Below are positions 47,562 through 55,547 of a stretch of 64,000 nt of DNA, in pieces (the stretch's first letter is position 1; every line of letters begins with the position of its first letter). The position numbers and the translations under genes are program-made. This DNA comes from Aurantimonas sp. Leaf443 (GTDB lineage: Bacteria; Pseudomonadota; Alphaproteobacteria; Rhizobiales; Rhizobiaceae), in NCBI RefSeq assembly GCF_001425575.1, contig NZ_LMRD01000001.1, positions 459,745 through 523,744 on the forward strand, in the 5' to 3' direction. Below the pieces are notes generated by a model, which was given only the letters and a program-made list of their open reading frames with translations, was not told where the DNA came from and did not search any database.

Positions 47562-48467
47562 ATGTCGGACATCGCATCCCGTCTTCTTCCTCTGCTGGAC
47601 GGCACGCAGGCGCTCGTCGCCTGCTACGATCCGCAGGACAGGCTGCGCTATGCCAATCCGGCCTTCCGCGAGACGTTCTTCGTCGAAGCGGGCGAGGAGC
47701 CGACCTGGGACGAGATCATGCGGCGCAACCACGCGGCCGGGCGCGGGTCTCGGATCCAGTCGGACGATCTCGAAGGCTGGCTCGCCTCGGTCGTCTCGCG
47801 GCGCGGCAAGATGGCCTCCCGGGCCTTCGAGAGCGACCTCACCGACGGGCGCCGCCTGTGGATCGTGGAGTCGGTGCTGCCGGACAGTTGGATGCTCTTC
47901 GTCGCCACCGAGATCACCGCGCTCCAGACGTCCGACATCGACCTCCGGCTCGACCGCGACCTGTTCCTCAGGGCCTCGCAGACGGACGAACTGACGGGCG
48001 TCTCGAACCGGCGCCATGTCATGTCCCTGCTGGGAGCCCTCATCGAGGGCCAGACGGCCTCGCGCACGCAGCAGGGCTGCGTCTGCATCCTCGACATCGA
48101 CTTCTTCAAGCGCATCAACGACCGGCACGGGCATCTGGGCGGCGACGCGATCCTGATCGCCTTCGCCCGCGCCGTGCGCTCGGTGATCCGCCTGCGCGAC
48201 GGGTTCGGGCGTATCGGCGGCGAGGAGTTCATGCTGGTGATGCCGGAACTGACGCTGGCGCAGGCCTGCGTCGTCGTGGAGCGGGTGCTGGCGACGATCC
48301 GCGAGGCGCGGCCCCTGGCGGCCGGGATCGCGGGGCCGGTGACCTGCTCCGCGGGGCTGGCGAGCCTGCGCCCGGACGACACGCTGCAGACGGTCTACGC
48401 GCGCGCCGACCGCGCGCTCTACGCGGCCAAGTCCGACGGCCGGGACTGCTGCCGCATCGAAGCCTGA
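47562..48467 (+). CDS. diguanylate cyclase (PAS-like + GGDEF)
   Basis: A 301-residue cytosolic protein from ATG 47562; the in-frame extension upstream covers the neighbouring gene's promoter and is not family-like. A PAS-like domain (~10-125) starts LLDGTQALVACYDPQDRLRY. The GGDEF domain spans ~145-300 (TDELTGVSNRRHVMSLL, CILDIDFFKRINDRHGH). The active site is GGEEF with an RLRD inhibitory-site motif five residues before it, so it should make cyclic di-GMP with product inhibition. No membrane segment. Input signal unknown. Confidence 0.9.
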   Translation: MSDIASRLLPLLDGTQALVACYDPQDRLRYANPAFRETFFVEAGEEPTWDEIMRRNHAAGRGSRIQSDDLEGWLASVVSRRGKMASRAFESDLTDGRRLWIVESVLPDSWMLFVATEITALQTSDIDLRLDRDLFLRASQTDELTGVSNRRHVMSLLGALIEGQTASRTQQGCVCILDIDFFKRINDRHGHLGGDAILIAFARAVRSVIRLRDGFGRIGGEEFMLVMPELTLAQACVVVERVLATIREARPLAAGIAGPVTCSAGLASLRPDDTLQTVYARADRALYAAKSDGRDCCRIEA

Positions 48468-48494
48468 GCGAGCGACGCGTCGCCCGCGCGAAGG

Positions 48495-48848
48495 TCAGGG
48501 TCTGGCGCGCTTCCAGGTCTGCACCGTCTTGCAGAAGACCTCCATGAGGCAGCCCTTGAGGTCGAGCCGGTCGCCCGTCACCAGCATCGAGCCGGTATAG
48601 ACCTTGCCGCTGCGCGGATCGTTGATCTTGCCCTTGTAGTCGGGCCCGGGCGCCGCCACCGTGCCGATGGCGCTGCCCTTGTAGGGTCCGCTCTCGATGC
48701 GCCCGCAGAAGCCCGCCGCGCAGGGGCGCACCGAGACGGTTTCGCCGTTCTCCGCCTTCCACAGGCCGAGCACCGGTTCGGCGGCGACGGCCGGCACGGC
48801 GCTCGCGAGCGCGGAGAGAAGGGCGGCGAGGCGAACGGAGCGAAGCAT
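48495..48848 (-). CDS. DUF2147 periplasmic protein, copy 2
   Basis: A 117-residue exported protein from ATG at 48848; a longer in-frame reading lacks a signal peptide at its start. Signal peptide ~1-23 (ending PAVAA). The DUF2147 domain has EPVLGLWKAENGETVSV, PCAAGFCGRI, DPRSGKVYTGSM and KGCLMEVFCKTVQTW, with the same four-cysteine pattern as its neighbours. It ends 27 bases after the convergent diguanylate cyclase stop. Confidence 0.82.
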   Translation of the reverse strand: MLRSVRLAALLSALASAVPAVAAEPVLGLWKAENGETVSVRPCAAGFCGRIESGPYKGSAIGTVAAPGPDYKGKINDPRSGKVYTGSMLVTGDRLDLKGCLMEVFCKTVQTWKRARP

Positions 48849-49024
48849 GAGCGGGACGGATCCTTGCGCGGCGGGCGATCCGCCATCGCCCGACATTGCG
48901 GCGGGGGCAGGGCCGTTCCCGACAGGCTCCGCCACGTCGTACACCGCCGTGCGTCTGGAATGATCTTTCTCGGCCTGCGCCGCGCGGCGCCAGCCCGCGC
49001 GGCGCTGGAACGCCATCCAGCATC

Positions 49025-49055
49025 CCATGAACCGACCCGAAGGGTCGGTTCATGG
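49025..49055. terminator. perfect 14-bp hairpin between DUF2147 copies 2 and 3
   Basis: CCATGAACCGACCC / GGGTCGGTTCATGG with loop GAA, 11 bases beyond the 3' end of DUF2147 copy 3 (minus strand). No T-run follows in either direction, so it may be a terminator of copy 3 or a binding site upstream of copy 2. Confidence 0.45.
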
Positions 49056-49066
49056 AGGGAGCGCCC

Positions 49067-49414
49067 TCAGAGCCGCGTCAGCGCCTGCGAACGGCAGATC
49101 AGGCCGCCCAGCACGCAGCCGGAGACGGAGAGCGTGTTCCCCTCCAGGCTGCCCTTGCCCTTATACTGCTTGCCGCCCTTGGTGTAGTCGGTCACCGTAC
49201 CGGCATAGCCGCGCCCCTCCGGCGCGAGCCGCCCGAAGGTCTTCCCCTTGTTCGGACCGCTCGTATAGGTGAGGCAGAAGGCGTCGCCGCAGGCCGCGAT
49301 AGTGGCCGAATGGCCCGACGGCATCTTCCACGACCCCTCGATGGGATCGGCCAGAGCCGGCCCCGCCGCCATGCAGGCGACCGCGGCTGCCATCGCGGCA
49401 ATGCGCTTCGTCAT
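49067..49414 (-). CDS. DUF2147 periplasmic protein, copy 3
   Basis: A 115-residue exported protein; ATG at 49414 has GGGAGGA upstream on the minus strand, and the longer frame is rejected. Signal peptide ~1-22 (ending GPALA). Mature part: DPIEGSWKMPSG, IAACGDAFCLTY, GGKQYKGKGSLEGNTLSVSG and GCVLGGLICRSQALTRL. The four-cysteine pattern and C-terminus resemble copy 1 more than copy 2. Unknown function; probably a local duplication. Confidence 0.82.
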   Translation of the reverse strand: MTKRIAAMAAAVACMAAGPALADPIEGSWKMPSGHSATIAACGDAFCLTYTSGPNKGKTFGRLAPEGRGYAGTVTDYTKGGKQYKGKGSLEGNTLSVSGCVLGGLICRSQALTRL

Positions 49415-49868
49415 GTTCGTTCCTCCCGATGTCGCAAAGGGTCCGGCGCCCGCCTCCTCCAACGAACGCTTCCCTTGACGTAAGAGTAAATCAAATCGGG
49501 CCGCGCGCAAGACGGCAACCGCCCGGTCGGTACAGGTCGGCAGGACCTCCAGCGATCTCGGCAGCGCGGCGAGGCCAAGGCATGAACGAGATGTCGTCTC
49601 GGACGACCCGGCTTCGCAAAGCATCTCTTGACCATGCTCAGGTGCGCCGACGGCATATGCTTAAGCGTAGCTTTGCGGCCGGCGCCTCGCGCCGGCACGG
49701 TGTCCTTGCGAAACGAAGCGAAATCAATGTGTTGCGCGAAGGCCGCCGTCTTGCGGGCCGGATCCGTTCAACTGCAATTAAGCTCAAGTTTTAAGAGGGT
49801 TTTCAAGGCGCTGCGCCATTCTGACGGTAAGGAGCGAAGAGCTTCACCAGCTAGACCGGAGACACGCC
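49415..49868. other. 454-base non-coding stretch
   Basis: No convincing gene; the short open frames have no ribosome site or family features. It holds the promoter of DUF2147 copy 3 and presumably that of the gene at 49869. A perfect 8-bp hairpin (GCCGGCGC / GCGCCGGC, loop CTC) is at 49678-49696. The last 110 bases are AT-richer. A small RNA cannot be excluded. Confidence 0.4.
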
Positions 49869-50141
49869 ATGGCCCGCATCGACATCCAGACCTTCGACGG
49901 TCCTCTTCTCAACGGCGTCGCCTTCGTGGAGGCCGAACTTCTCTTCGAGATGGGCCTGCGCGCCGCCGCCGGCTCGAACGGCGTGGCCAATCTCGTGGAG
50001 GCGCATGTCTTCTTCAACCTCGCCGCCGCCAAGGGCTGGGAGGATGCGCCCTTCCACCGCCAGGACGTCGCCTCGCAGATGACGAAGGCCGAGATCGCCG
50101 CCGCCCTTCGCGCCGCCCGCGCCGCGCTCGCCCGGCACTGA
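49869..50141 (+). CDS. conserved small rhizobial protein (SEL1-like fragment)
   Basis: A 90-residue soluble protein. The segment LVEAHVFFNLAAAKGWEDAPFHRQDVASQMTKAEI (from residue ~42) has the look of a single SEL1/TPR-like repeat (AHxFFNLAAxxG) found in short conserved proteins of Hyphomicrobiales. Its function is not known. No export signal. It is convergent with the aminotransferase gene 27 bases away. Confidence 0.65.
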   Translation: MARIDIQTFDGPLLNGVAFVEAELLFEMGLRAAAGSNGVANLVEAHVFFNLAAAKGWEDAPFHRQDVASQMTKAEIAAALRAARAALARH

Positions 50142-50168
50142 CGACGCGGGCGCCCGGCGCTCCGCCTG

Positions 50169-51275
50169 TCAGGTCGCCGCGCCCACCTCTCGAAGCGCGC
50201 CGTGAAGCGCGGCCTCGAAGAGATCGAGATCGCCCGGCATTCCGGCCGTGACGCGGATCATCCGGTCGAGCGGCGCGACGCCCGGCATGCGGATGAAGAC
50301 GCCGCGCGCGATGACGCCCTCGAGGATCGCCCGGGCCCGCGCGCCGTCGCCGCCGCAGTCGATCGCGACGAAATTCGTCGCCGAGGGCAGGGGCCTCAGC
50401 CCGGCCTTCTCCGCGATGGCCGCGATCCTCTCGCGCGCCGCGGCGATCCGGCCGAGCACCGCGTCGAGATGGCCGGGGTCCTTCAGCGCCGCCAGCGCGC
50501 CCGCCTGGCTCACGCGCGACAGGCCGAAATGATTGCGCACCCGGTCGAAGCCGGCGACGAGATCGGGATGGCCGACCGCGAAGCCGACGCGGGCGCCGGC
50601 AAGGCCGTAGGCCTTCGAAAAGGTGCGAAAGCGCAGGAGATTGGGCCGCACGAGCCCGATCGCGGGCAGCGCCGCCGGCGCCATGTCGCCATAGGCCTCG
50701 TCGAGGACGAGGATCGTCTCGCCGGGAACGCTCTCGATCAGCCGTTCGACCGCCCGCGCGTCGTGAACCGATCCGGTCGGGTTGTCGGGATTGGCGAAGT
50801 AGAGGAGCTTCGGCCTCACCGCCCTGGCGCGCTCGATCAGCGCGTCGATATCCTCGCGGTCGTCCCGGTAGGGCACGAAGTCCAGCCGCCCGCCATGGCC
50901 GGCCACATGGTAGTTGAAGGTCGGATAGGCGCCGAGCGAGGTGACGACGAGATCGCCGGGCGCGCAGGCGAGCCGCACGAGATGGCCGAGCAGGCCGTCG
51001 ATTCCCTCGCCGACGGCGATCGTCGGGACGGGGGTGCCGAGATGGGCGGCGAGCGCCTCGCGCAGCTCGAAATGCTCCGGATCGCCATACATCCAGCTCC
51101 GCCCGGCGGACTCGCGCATGGCCTCGATGGCGAGCGGCGAGGGGCCGAAGACGCTCTCGTTCGCCCCGAGGCGGGCCTGGAACGGGCGCCCGAGCCGGCG
51201 TTCCAGCGCCTCCGGCCCGACGAAGGGAATGCTGGCGGGCAGCGAGCGGGCGAGCGGCGTGAAATGGTCTGACAT
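50169..51275 (-). CDS. PLP-dependent aminotransferase, HisC-like
   Basis: A 368-residue fold-type I aminotransferase. PLP lysine in TFSKAYGLAGARVGFAVG (near residue 210), with phosphate and ring contacts in FANPDNPTGS and LVLDEAYGD, and the C-terminal arginine in RMIRVTAG. It resembles histidinol-phosphate aminotransferase, but no other his genes are nearby, so it may act on another amino acid. The carbonic-anhydrase-like gene is 24 bases upstream on the same strand, which suggests an operon. Confidence 0.85.
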   Translation of the reverse strand: MSDHFTPLARSLPASIPFVGPEALERRLGRPFQARLGANESVFGPSPLAIEAMRESAGRSWMYGDPEHFELREALAAHLGTPVPTIAVGEGIDGLLGHLVRLACAPGDLVVTSLGAYPTFNYHVAGHGGRLDFVPYRDDREDIDALIERARAVRPKLLYFANPDNPTGSVHDARAVERLIESVPGETILVLDEAYGDMAPAALPAIGLVRPNLLRFRTFSKAYGLAGARVGFAVGHPDLVAGFDRVRNHFGLSRVSQAGALAALKDPGHLDAVLGRIAAARERIAAIAEKAGLRPLPSATNFVAIDCGGDGARARAILEGVIARGVFIRMPGVAPLDRMIRVTAGMPGDLDLFEAALHGALREVGAAT

Positions 51276-51299
51276 GAAGCCTCGTCCGGCGGGTCTGGA

Positions 51300-51827
51300 T
51301 CAGGCGTCGAGGCGCACGAGGCCGGCGGCGAAGCGCCGCTGGTTGGCGACATAGTGACGGGCCGAGGCCCGCAGCGCCTCGGCCGCCGCCTCGTCGAGCG
51401 CGCGCACCGCCTTGGCGGGGGCGCCCACGATCAGCGAATTGTCGGGGAAGACCTTGTTCTCGGTGACGAGCGCGTTGGCGCCGACGATGGAGTTCCGGCC
51501 GATCCGGGCGCCGTTGAGGATCGTCGCCCCCATGCCGACGAGCACGTTGTCGCCGATCGTGCAGCCGTGGACGATGGCCGCGTGGCCGATGGTGCAGCCC
51601 GCGCCGATGGTCAGCGGCAGGCCGGCATCGCTGTGCAGGCAGGCATTGTCCTGGATGTTCGTATCGGCGCCGATCTCCATCCATTCGTTGTCGCCGCGCA
51701 GCACGGCCCCGAACCAGATGCCGACCCGGCTCGCCAGACGCACGCGCCCGATGACATGGGCGCCGGGCGCGACGAACACGTCCTTTCCAAGGTCCGGGCT
51801 TTCGCCGTCGAGCGCGTAGATGGCCAT
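51300..51827 (-). CDS. gamma-carbonic anhydrase-like protein
   Basis: A 175-residue left-handed beta-helix protein with hexapeptide repeats (IGRVRL, IGADTN, IGAGCT, IGDNVL, IGRNSI). Zinc ligands H65 (ACLHSD), H82 and H87 (GHAAIVHGC) are present, as are R44 and D46 of the family. Members (YrdA/CaiE-like) are often trimeric and only some hydrate CO2. It precedes the aminotransferase in a probable two-gene operon. Confidence 0.88.
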   Translation of the reverse strand: MAIYALDGESPDLGKDVFVAPGAHVIGRVRLASRVGIWFGAVLRGDNEWMEIGADTNIQDNACLHSDAGLPLTIGAGCTIGHAAIVHGCTIGDNVLVGMGATILNGARIGRNSIVGANALVTENKVFPDNSLIVGAPAKAVRALDEAAAEALRASARHYVANQRRFAAGLVRLDA

Positions 51828-52546
51828 GCGATCCTCCGTCCAGGGCGGAACGAGCCTTGGCCGAGCGATGCCGGCCGGTCAAGCCGCCGCCCGGCGGCTC
51901 GTCTCCGGCGACGGCCTTCGGCATCGTCGCGCCTGAGCGATCGAGAACGGCCCGTCCGTCCCCGCACCGCATCCCCGCGCGGTGGCATCGGGGGGGCGAC
52001 GCACTCGCCTTCGCGTCTCCCTCGACATGCTCTGGCGCGAAGCGCGGCTCGGACAGCCTTCGCAGATCTTCCGAGGCGACGGATCGGGGTGAGGACGGCC
52101 TTGCGGGGCGACCGGCCGACTCCTGCCTCGCGCAAGCTTCGAGGACCGCCTTTTGCCGGAAAGTCGCGCGAGCGCCTTTCGAAATAAGGCTCAGGCCTTC
52201 GGCGACCATGGCAGCAAGCGGCGGCTGCAACTTGCGCGGATCGGCCGAAATTCAGGCAATCCGTGAAGATGAGCGCCGTCGCGAGGCGCTTTTTAACAGG
52301 TTGTTAGGATGCGTTGACAGGGCGTGAACGGCGAAGTGTCTTCGCCGCAACAGGGGTGTGCTCAAAGCGTCCCGGCGCCGGCTTTGTGGCATTTAGGCGA
52401 TTGCATCCCGACCCTCCCCGGATAATGTCCGATCAGAAAGCTCGCAGGGGCAAGTGCTTCGGACTTTCGCACAGGGGATGGGGCAGGGAAGGTGTTCCTT
52501 CAAACAAGGCCCAACCCTAACCTATAATTTGACTGGAGGTCAGGAC
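51828..52546. other. 719-base non-coding region upstream of porin 1
   Basis: A 156-codon plus-strand frame (51857-52327) crosses much of this region but has GC-shadow composition and no family features, so it is not called. Visible signals: TTGACA at 52314-52319, a perfect 8-bp hairpin CGGCGAAG-TGT-CTTCGCCG at 52329-52347, and the leader blocks shared with porin 2 from 52401 on. The 5' part serves as promoter region for the minus-strand gene ending it. Confidence 0.5.
52401..52499 (+). promoter_or_regulatory. porin 1 upstream block shared with porin 2
   Basis: Contains TTGCAT (52401-52406), GGATAATGTCC (GATAAT at 52421-52426) and GGGAAGGTGTTCCT (52486-52499). The same elements in the same order and spacing lie before porin 2. 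GATAAT looks like a -10 box, but TTGCAT is only 14 bases away, short for a standard promoter. GGAA-N4-TTCC is a small inverted repeat 48 bases before the ATG and could be a regulator site or leader hairpin. Confidence 0.5.
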
Positions 52547-53678
52547 ATGAACATCAAGAGCCTTCTTCTCGGCTCGGCTGCGGCTCTCGTCGCAGTCACC
52601 GGCGCCCGCGCTGCGGACGTCATCGTGCCGGCGGCTGCTGAGCCGGCGGAATACGTCAAGGTTTGCGACGTCTACGGCACCGGCTTCTACTACATCCCCG
52701 GCACCGAGACCTGCCTGCAGATCAGCGGTTACGTCCGCTTCAAGGTCTACGCTCAGGACAACTCGTTCAACAGCGAAGGCGACGACTACAGCTCCACGAG
52801 CGAGACCCGCGTCCGCCTGAACTTCGACGTCCGCGAAGAGACCGAGCTCGGCATGCTCCGCGCCTTCGCCCGCGTCCAGGCCACCAACGGCGGCTCGTTC
52901 GGCGACGCTCCCTACGCCATGGACCTCGGCTACATCCAGCTGGGCGGCCTCACCATGGGCTACCTCGACACGCTCTGGACCGAGGGCGACGGCCTCCTGA
53001 CCGACACCGACCTCCCGGTCGGCCTTCTCGCTGGCCGGTTCGGTCGAAGACGACAACTCGGGCGACTTCTCCCCGAACTTCGTCGCTCGCGTCGCCTATG
53101 ACGGCGGCATGTTCGGCGCCTACCTCGCCGGCTCGATCGACTCCAACAACGACGTCCTGGTCGACGACACCTTCTTCGACACGTTCGGCCTGAACCCGGA
53201 CGGCGAGACGGACACCGCCTTCGCCATCAAGGGCGGCGTTTCGCTCAAGCCGATCGAGAACGGCGAGCTGAAGATCGAGGGTTCCTACGCCTTCGACCCG
53301 TCGGTCTACTCGACGATCGAGCTCTTCAACAACCCGGGCGACACGACCTTCCGCTTCGGTGGCACGGACTTCGTCGTCAACACGGGCGGCGCTCTGCCGG
53401 TCGAGTGGCAGGCTGGCGCGGGCTACGCCCAGACCTTCGGCAAGCTCGGCGTCGCGGTTGCCGGCGTCTACGGTGAGACCTTCGACTACTTCGGCTTCAA
53501 CGGCACCGGCTTCCAGAACTTCGGTTCGGGCGAGTACTACAAGTTCGTCGGCAACGTCGGCTACGAGATCACCAACAACTTCGACGTCCTCGGCGAAGTC
53601 TCCTACACGAACGTCGACCTCGACGACGCTTCGTTCGACCAGACGGCTGGCTTCATCCAGTTCGTCCGCTCGTTCTAA
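52547..53678 (+). pseudogene. rhizobial porin (Omp2/RopA type), copy 1, reading frame broken
   Basis: ATG 52547 opens a porin with signal peptide 1-22 (ending ARA), then DVYGTGFYYIPGTETC, ISGYVRFKVY and TRVRLNFDVREETELG, typical of the 16-strand rhizobial porins. The frame is correct up to about 53025 (TDTDLPVG). From there the porin sequence continues in the +1 frame (FSLAGSVEDDNSGDF) to the stop at 53678 with the C-terminal QFVRSF needed for outer-membrane assembly. In the first frame translation ends at 53101. Family members have extra residues (about DxxxNRxSYTYxAGA) at the junction, so the change looks like a small out-of-frame deletion. See the finding on both copies. Confidence 0.85.
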
Positions 53679-53696
53679 TCCCTCATCCGGATTGAA

Positions 53697-53732
53697 CCGA
53701 AGGGCCCGGCGCGCAAGCGCCGGGCCCTTCGG
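53697..53732 (+). terminator. intrinsic terminator after porin 1
   Basis: A 15-bp perfect stem (53697-53711 with 53718-53732) with loop CGCAAG begins 18 bases after the porin stop. The same element, slightly degraded, follows porin 2. The rest of 53733-53984 holds no gene: a short plus-strand frame there is a GC shadow. Confidence 0.75.
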
Positions 53733-53984
53733 CGTTTCGAAGGAGCCTCGAGCGATGCGGTCGGGGGCGGCCGGACGGCTTCCCGGCCTCGGTCGCCGAG
53801 AGGCTTGTGATAATAAGGCCACGGGATCATTGTTCCGCCTCGGCGGCGACGTGCAGGCCTAAGGCATTGAAAAAGAACGAGATACCGGCGGTTTGGTCGA
53901 AAGGCTAAAACCAAGGTAACCTTATCGAATGTTTCCTTTCTGCACCTGTGAGCGGGTCGTGTCCGCACTGTGGCGTTTCCGTGA

Positions 53985-54082
53985 TTGCGTCCCGTCCGGG
54001 CTTGGATAATGTCCCGTCCTGAAAGACAGCCGAGTGAGGGAACGCGGCCTTTCAGACATCCAGGGGTAGGGAAGGTGTTCCT
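53985..54082 (+). promoter_or_regulatory. porin 2 upstream block shared with porin 1
   Basis: TTGCGT (53985-53990), GGATAATGTCC (GATAAT 54005-54010) and GGGAAGGTGTTCCT (54069-54082) repeat the arrangement before porin 1; GATAAT is 118 bases before the ATG here and 121 there. The two genes therefore seem to share control. Sequence between the blocks differs, which points to selection on the blocks. Confidence 0.5.
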
Positions 54083-54127
54083 GAAGACAGGGCCCAACCC
54101 GGCATTCAAATCGAGTGGGGACCATTC

Positions 54128-55259
54128 ATGACCATCAAGAGCCTTCTCCTTGGCTCGGCTGCGGCCCTCGTCGCAGTCACCGGCGCCCGCGCTGCGGACG
54201 TCATCGTGCCTGCCGCCGCCGAACCGGCGGAATACGTCAAGGTTTGCGACGTCTACGGCACCGGCTTCTACTACATTCCCGGCACCGAGACCTGCCTGCA
54301 GATCAGCGGCTACGTCCGCTTCAAGGTCTACGCCGCCGACAATTCCTCGAACTCCGAGGGTGACGACTACCGTTCGACCACCGAGACCCGCGTCCGTCTG
54401 AACTTCGACGTCCGCGAAGAGACCGAGCTCGGCACGCTGCGCGCCTTCGCCCGCGTCCAGGCCACCAACGGCGGCTCGTTCACCGACCAGCCCTATTCGA
54501 TGGATCTCGGCTACATCCAGCTGGGCGGCCTCACCATGGGCTACCTCGACACGCTCTGGACCGAGGGCGACGGCCTCCTGACCGACACCGACCTCCCGGT
54601 CGGAGGCCGGTGCCTTCTCGCTGGCCGGTTCGCTCGAGGACGACAATTCGGGCGACTTCACCCCGAACTTCGTCGCTCGCGTCGGCTACGAGTCCGACCT
54701 GTTCGGCGCCTATCTCGCCGGCTCGATCGACTCCAACACGGACGACTCGATCTACGGCCGTGACTTCGGTGACTTCTTCCTCGACGAAGGCGACCAGACC
54801 GACACGGCCGTCGCGGTCAAGGGCGGCGTCCTCATCAAGCCGTTCGACGGCGCCAAGCTGAAGGTCGAGGGTTCCTACGCCTTCGATCCCTCGCAGTACT
54901 CGACGCTCGGCCTCTATCGCGGCGTCGTCGCGCCGGAGTTCAACGGCATCGACCTGACCAACGTCACCGGCACCCTGCCGGTCGAGTGGCAGGCCGGCGC
55001 GGGCTACGCCCAGACCTTCGGAAAGCTCGGCGTCGCCGTGTCCGGCGTCTACGGCGAGACCTTCGACTATTTCGGCATCTCCAACGGCGTCTCCACGAAC
55101 TTCGGTTCGGGCGAGTACTACAAGCTCGTCGGCAACGTCGGCTACGAGATCACCGACAACTTCGACGTTCTCGGCGAAATCTCCTACTCGAACGTCGACT
55201 TCGACGACGCCGAGATCGACCAGACCGGCGGCTTCATCCAGTTCGTCCGCTCGTTCTAA
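54128..55259 (+). pseudogene. rhizobial porin (Omp2/RopA type), copy 2, reading frame broken
   Basis: The gene spans 1132 bases, the same as copy 1. Signal peptide and first ~150 residues are nearly identical to copy 1. The frame holds to about 54602 (TDTDLPVG) and the porin then continues in the +1 frame from EAGAFSLAGSLEDDNSGDF (~54603) to TAA 55257-55259, ending QFVRSF. The second frame is fully open with normal codon use, so the break looks recent or artificial. Relative to copy 1, nine more bases remain at the junction (AGGCCGGTG). Surface loops in the second half differ from copy 1 (DSIYGRDFGDFFLDE), as expected for two channels with different permeability. Confidence 0.85.
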
Positions 55260-55280
55260 TCCCTCATCCGGATCGAACCG

Positions 55281-55310
55281 AAGGGCTCGGCGCGCAAGCG
55301 CCGGGCCCTT
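55281..55310 (+). terminator. intrinsic terminator after porin 2
   Basis: Stem AAGGGCTCGGCG / CGCCGGGCCCTT with loop CGCAAG and one T-G pair, followed by TCTGCG, 21 bases after the stop. It is the counterpart of the porin 1 terminator. Confidence 0.7.
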
Positions 55311-55493
55311 TCTGCGTTCCGACCCGCCCGGCGCCGGCCGCTCGATCCGCGGGCATGGAGCGTGCCGCATTCGATGCTCCGCGCGCAGCCCCCTTCTCGC
55401 CGCTGAGGCAGGGCCGGGGGAGGGCGGTGACGGCGGTCGGCGGCCGAGGCGGTGCCGTCGGGCGGGAGCCTTGCGCGAGCACGGCCCAACGAA

Positions 55494-55522
55494 AAAGGGC
55501 CCGCGCCATGCGCGAGCCCCTT
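55494..55522 (-). terminator. intrinsic terminator after the lytic transglycosylase gene
   Basis: Read on the minus strand: AAGGGGCTCGCGC, loop ATG, GCGCGGGCCCTTT followed by further Ts, 26 bases beyond the stop codon. Two G-T pairs in the stem. Confidence 0.7.
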
Positions 55523-55547
55523 GTCCGGTCCGACGATGGGTTTGCGG

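Noticed and set aside
49429-49794. Open frame in the gap after DUF2147 copy 3
   Set aside because: Composition is not coding-like, it has no ribosome site and it would overlap the promoter of the minus-strand gene.
51857-52327. 156-codon plus-strand frame before porin 1
   Set aside because: No ribosome site, no recognisable motif and GC-shadow composition; the region is better read as intergenic.
52390-52426. Sigma-54 promoter before the porins (TGGC and TTGC elements)
   Set aside because: The GG and GC pairs are 13 bases apart in both copies instead of 10, so the required spacing is not met.
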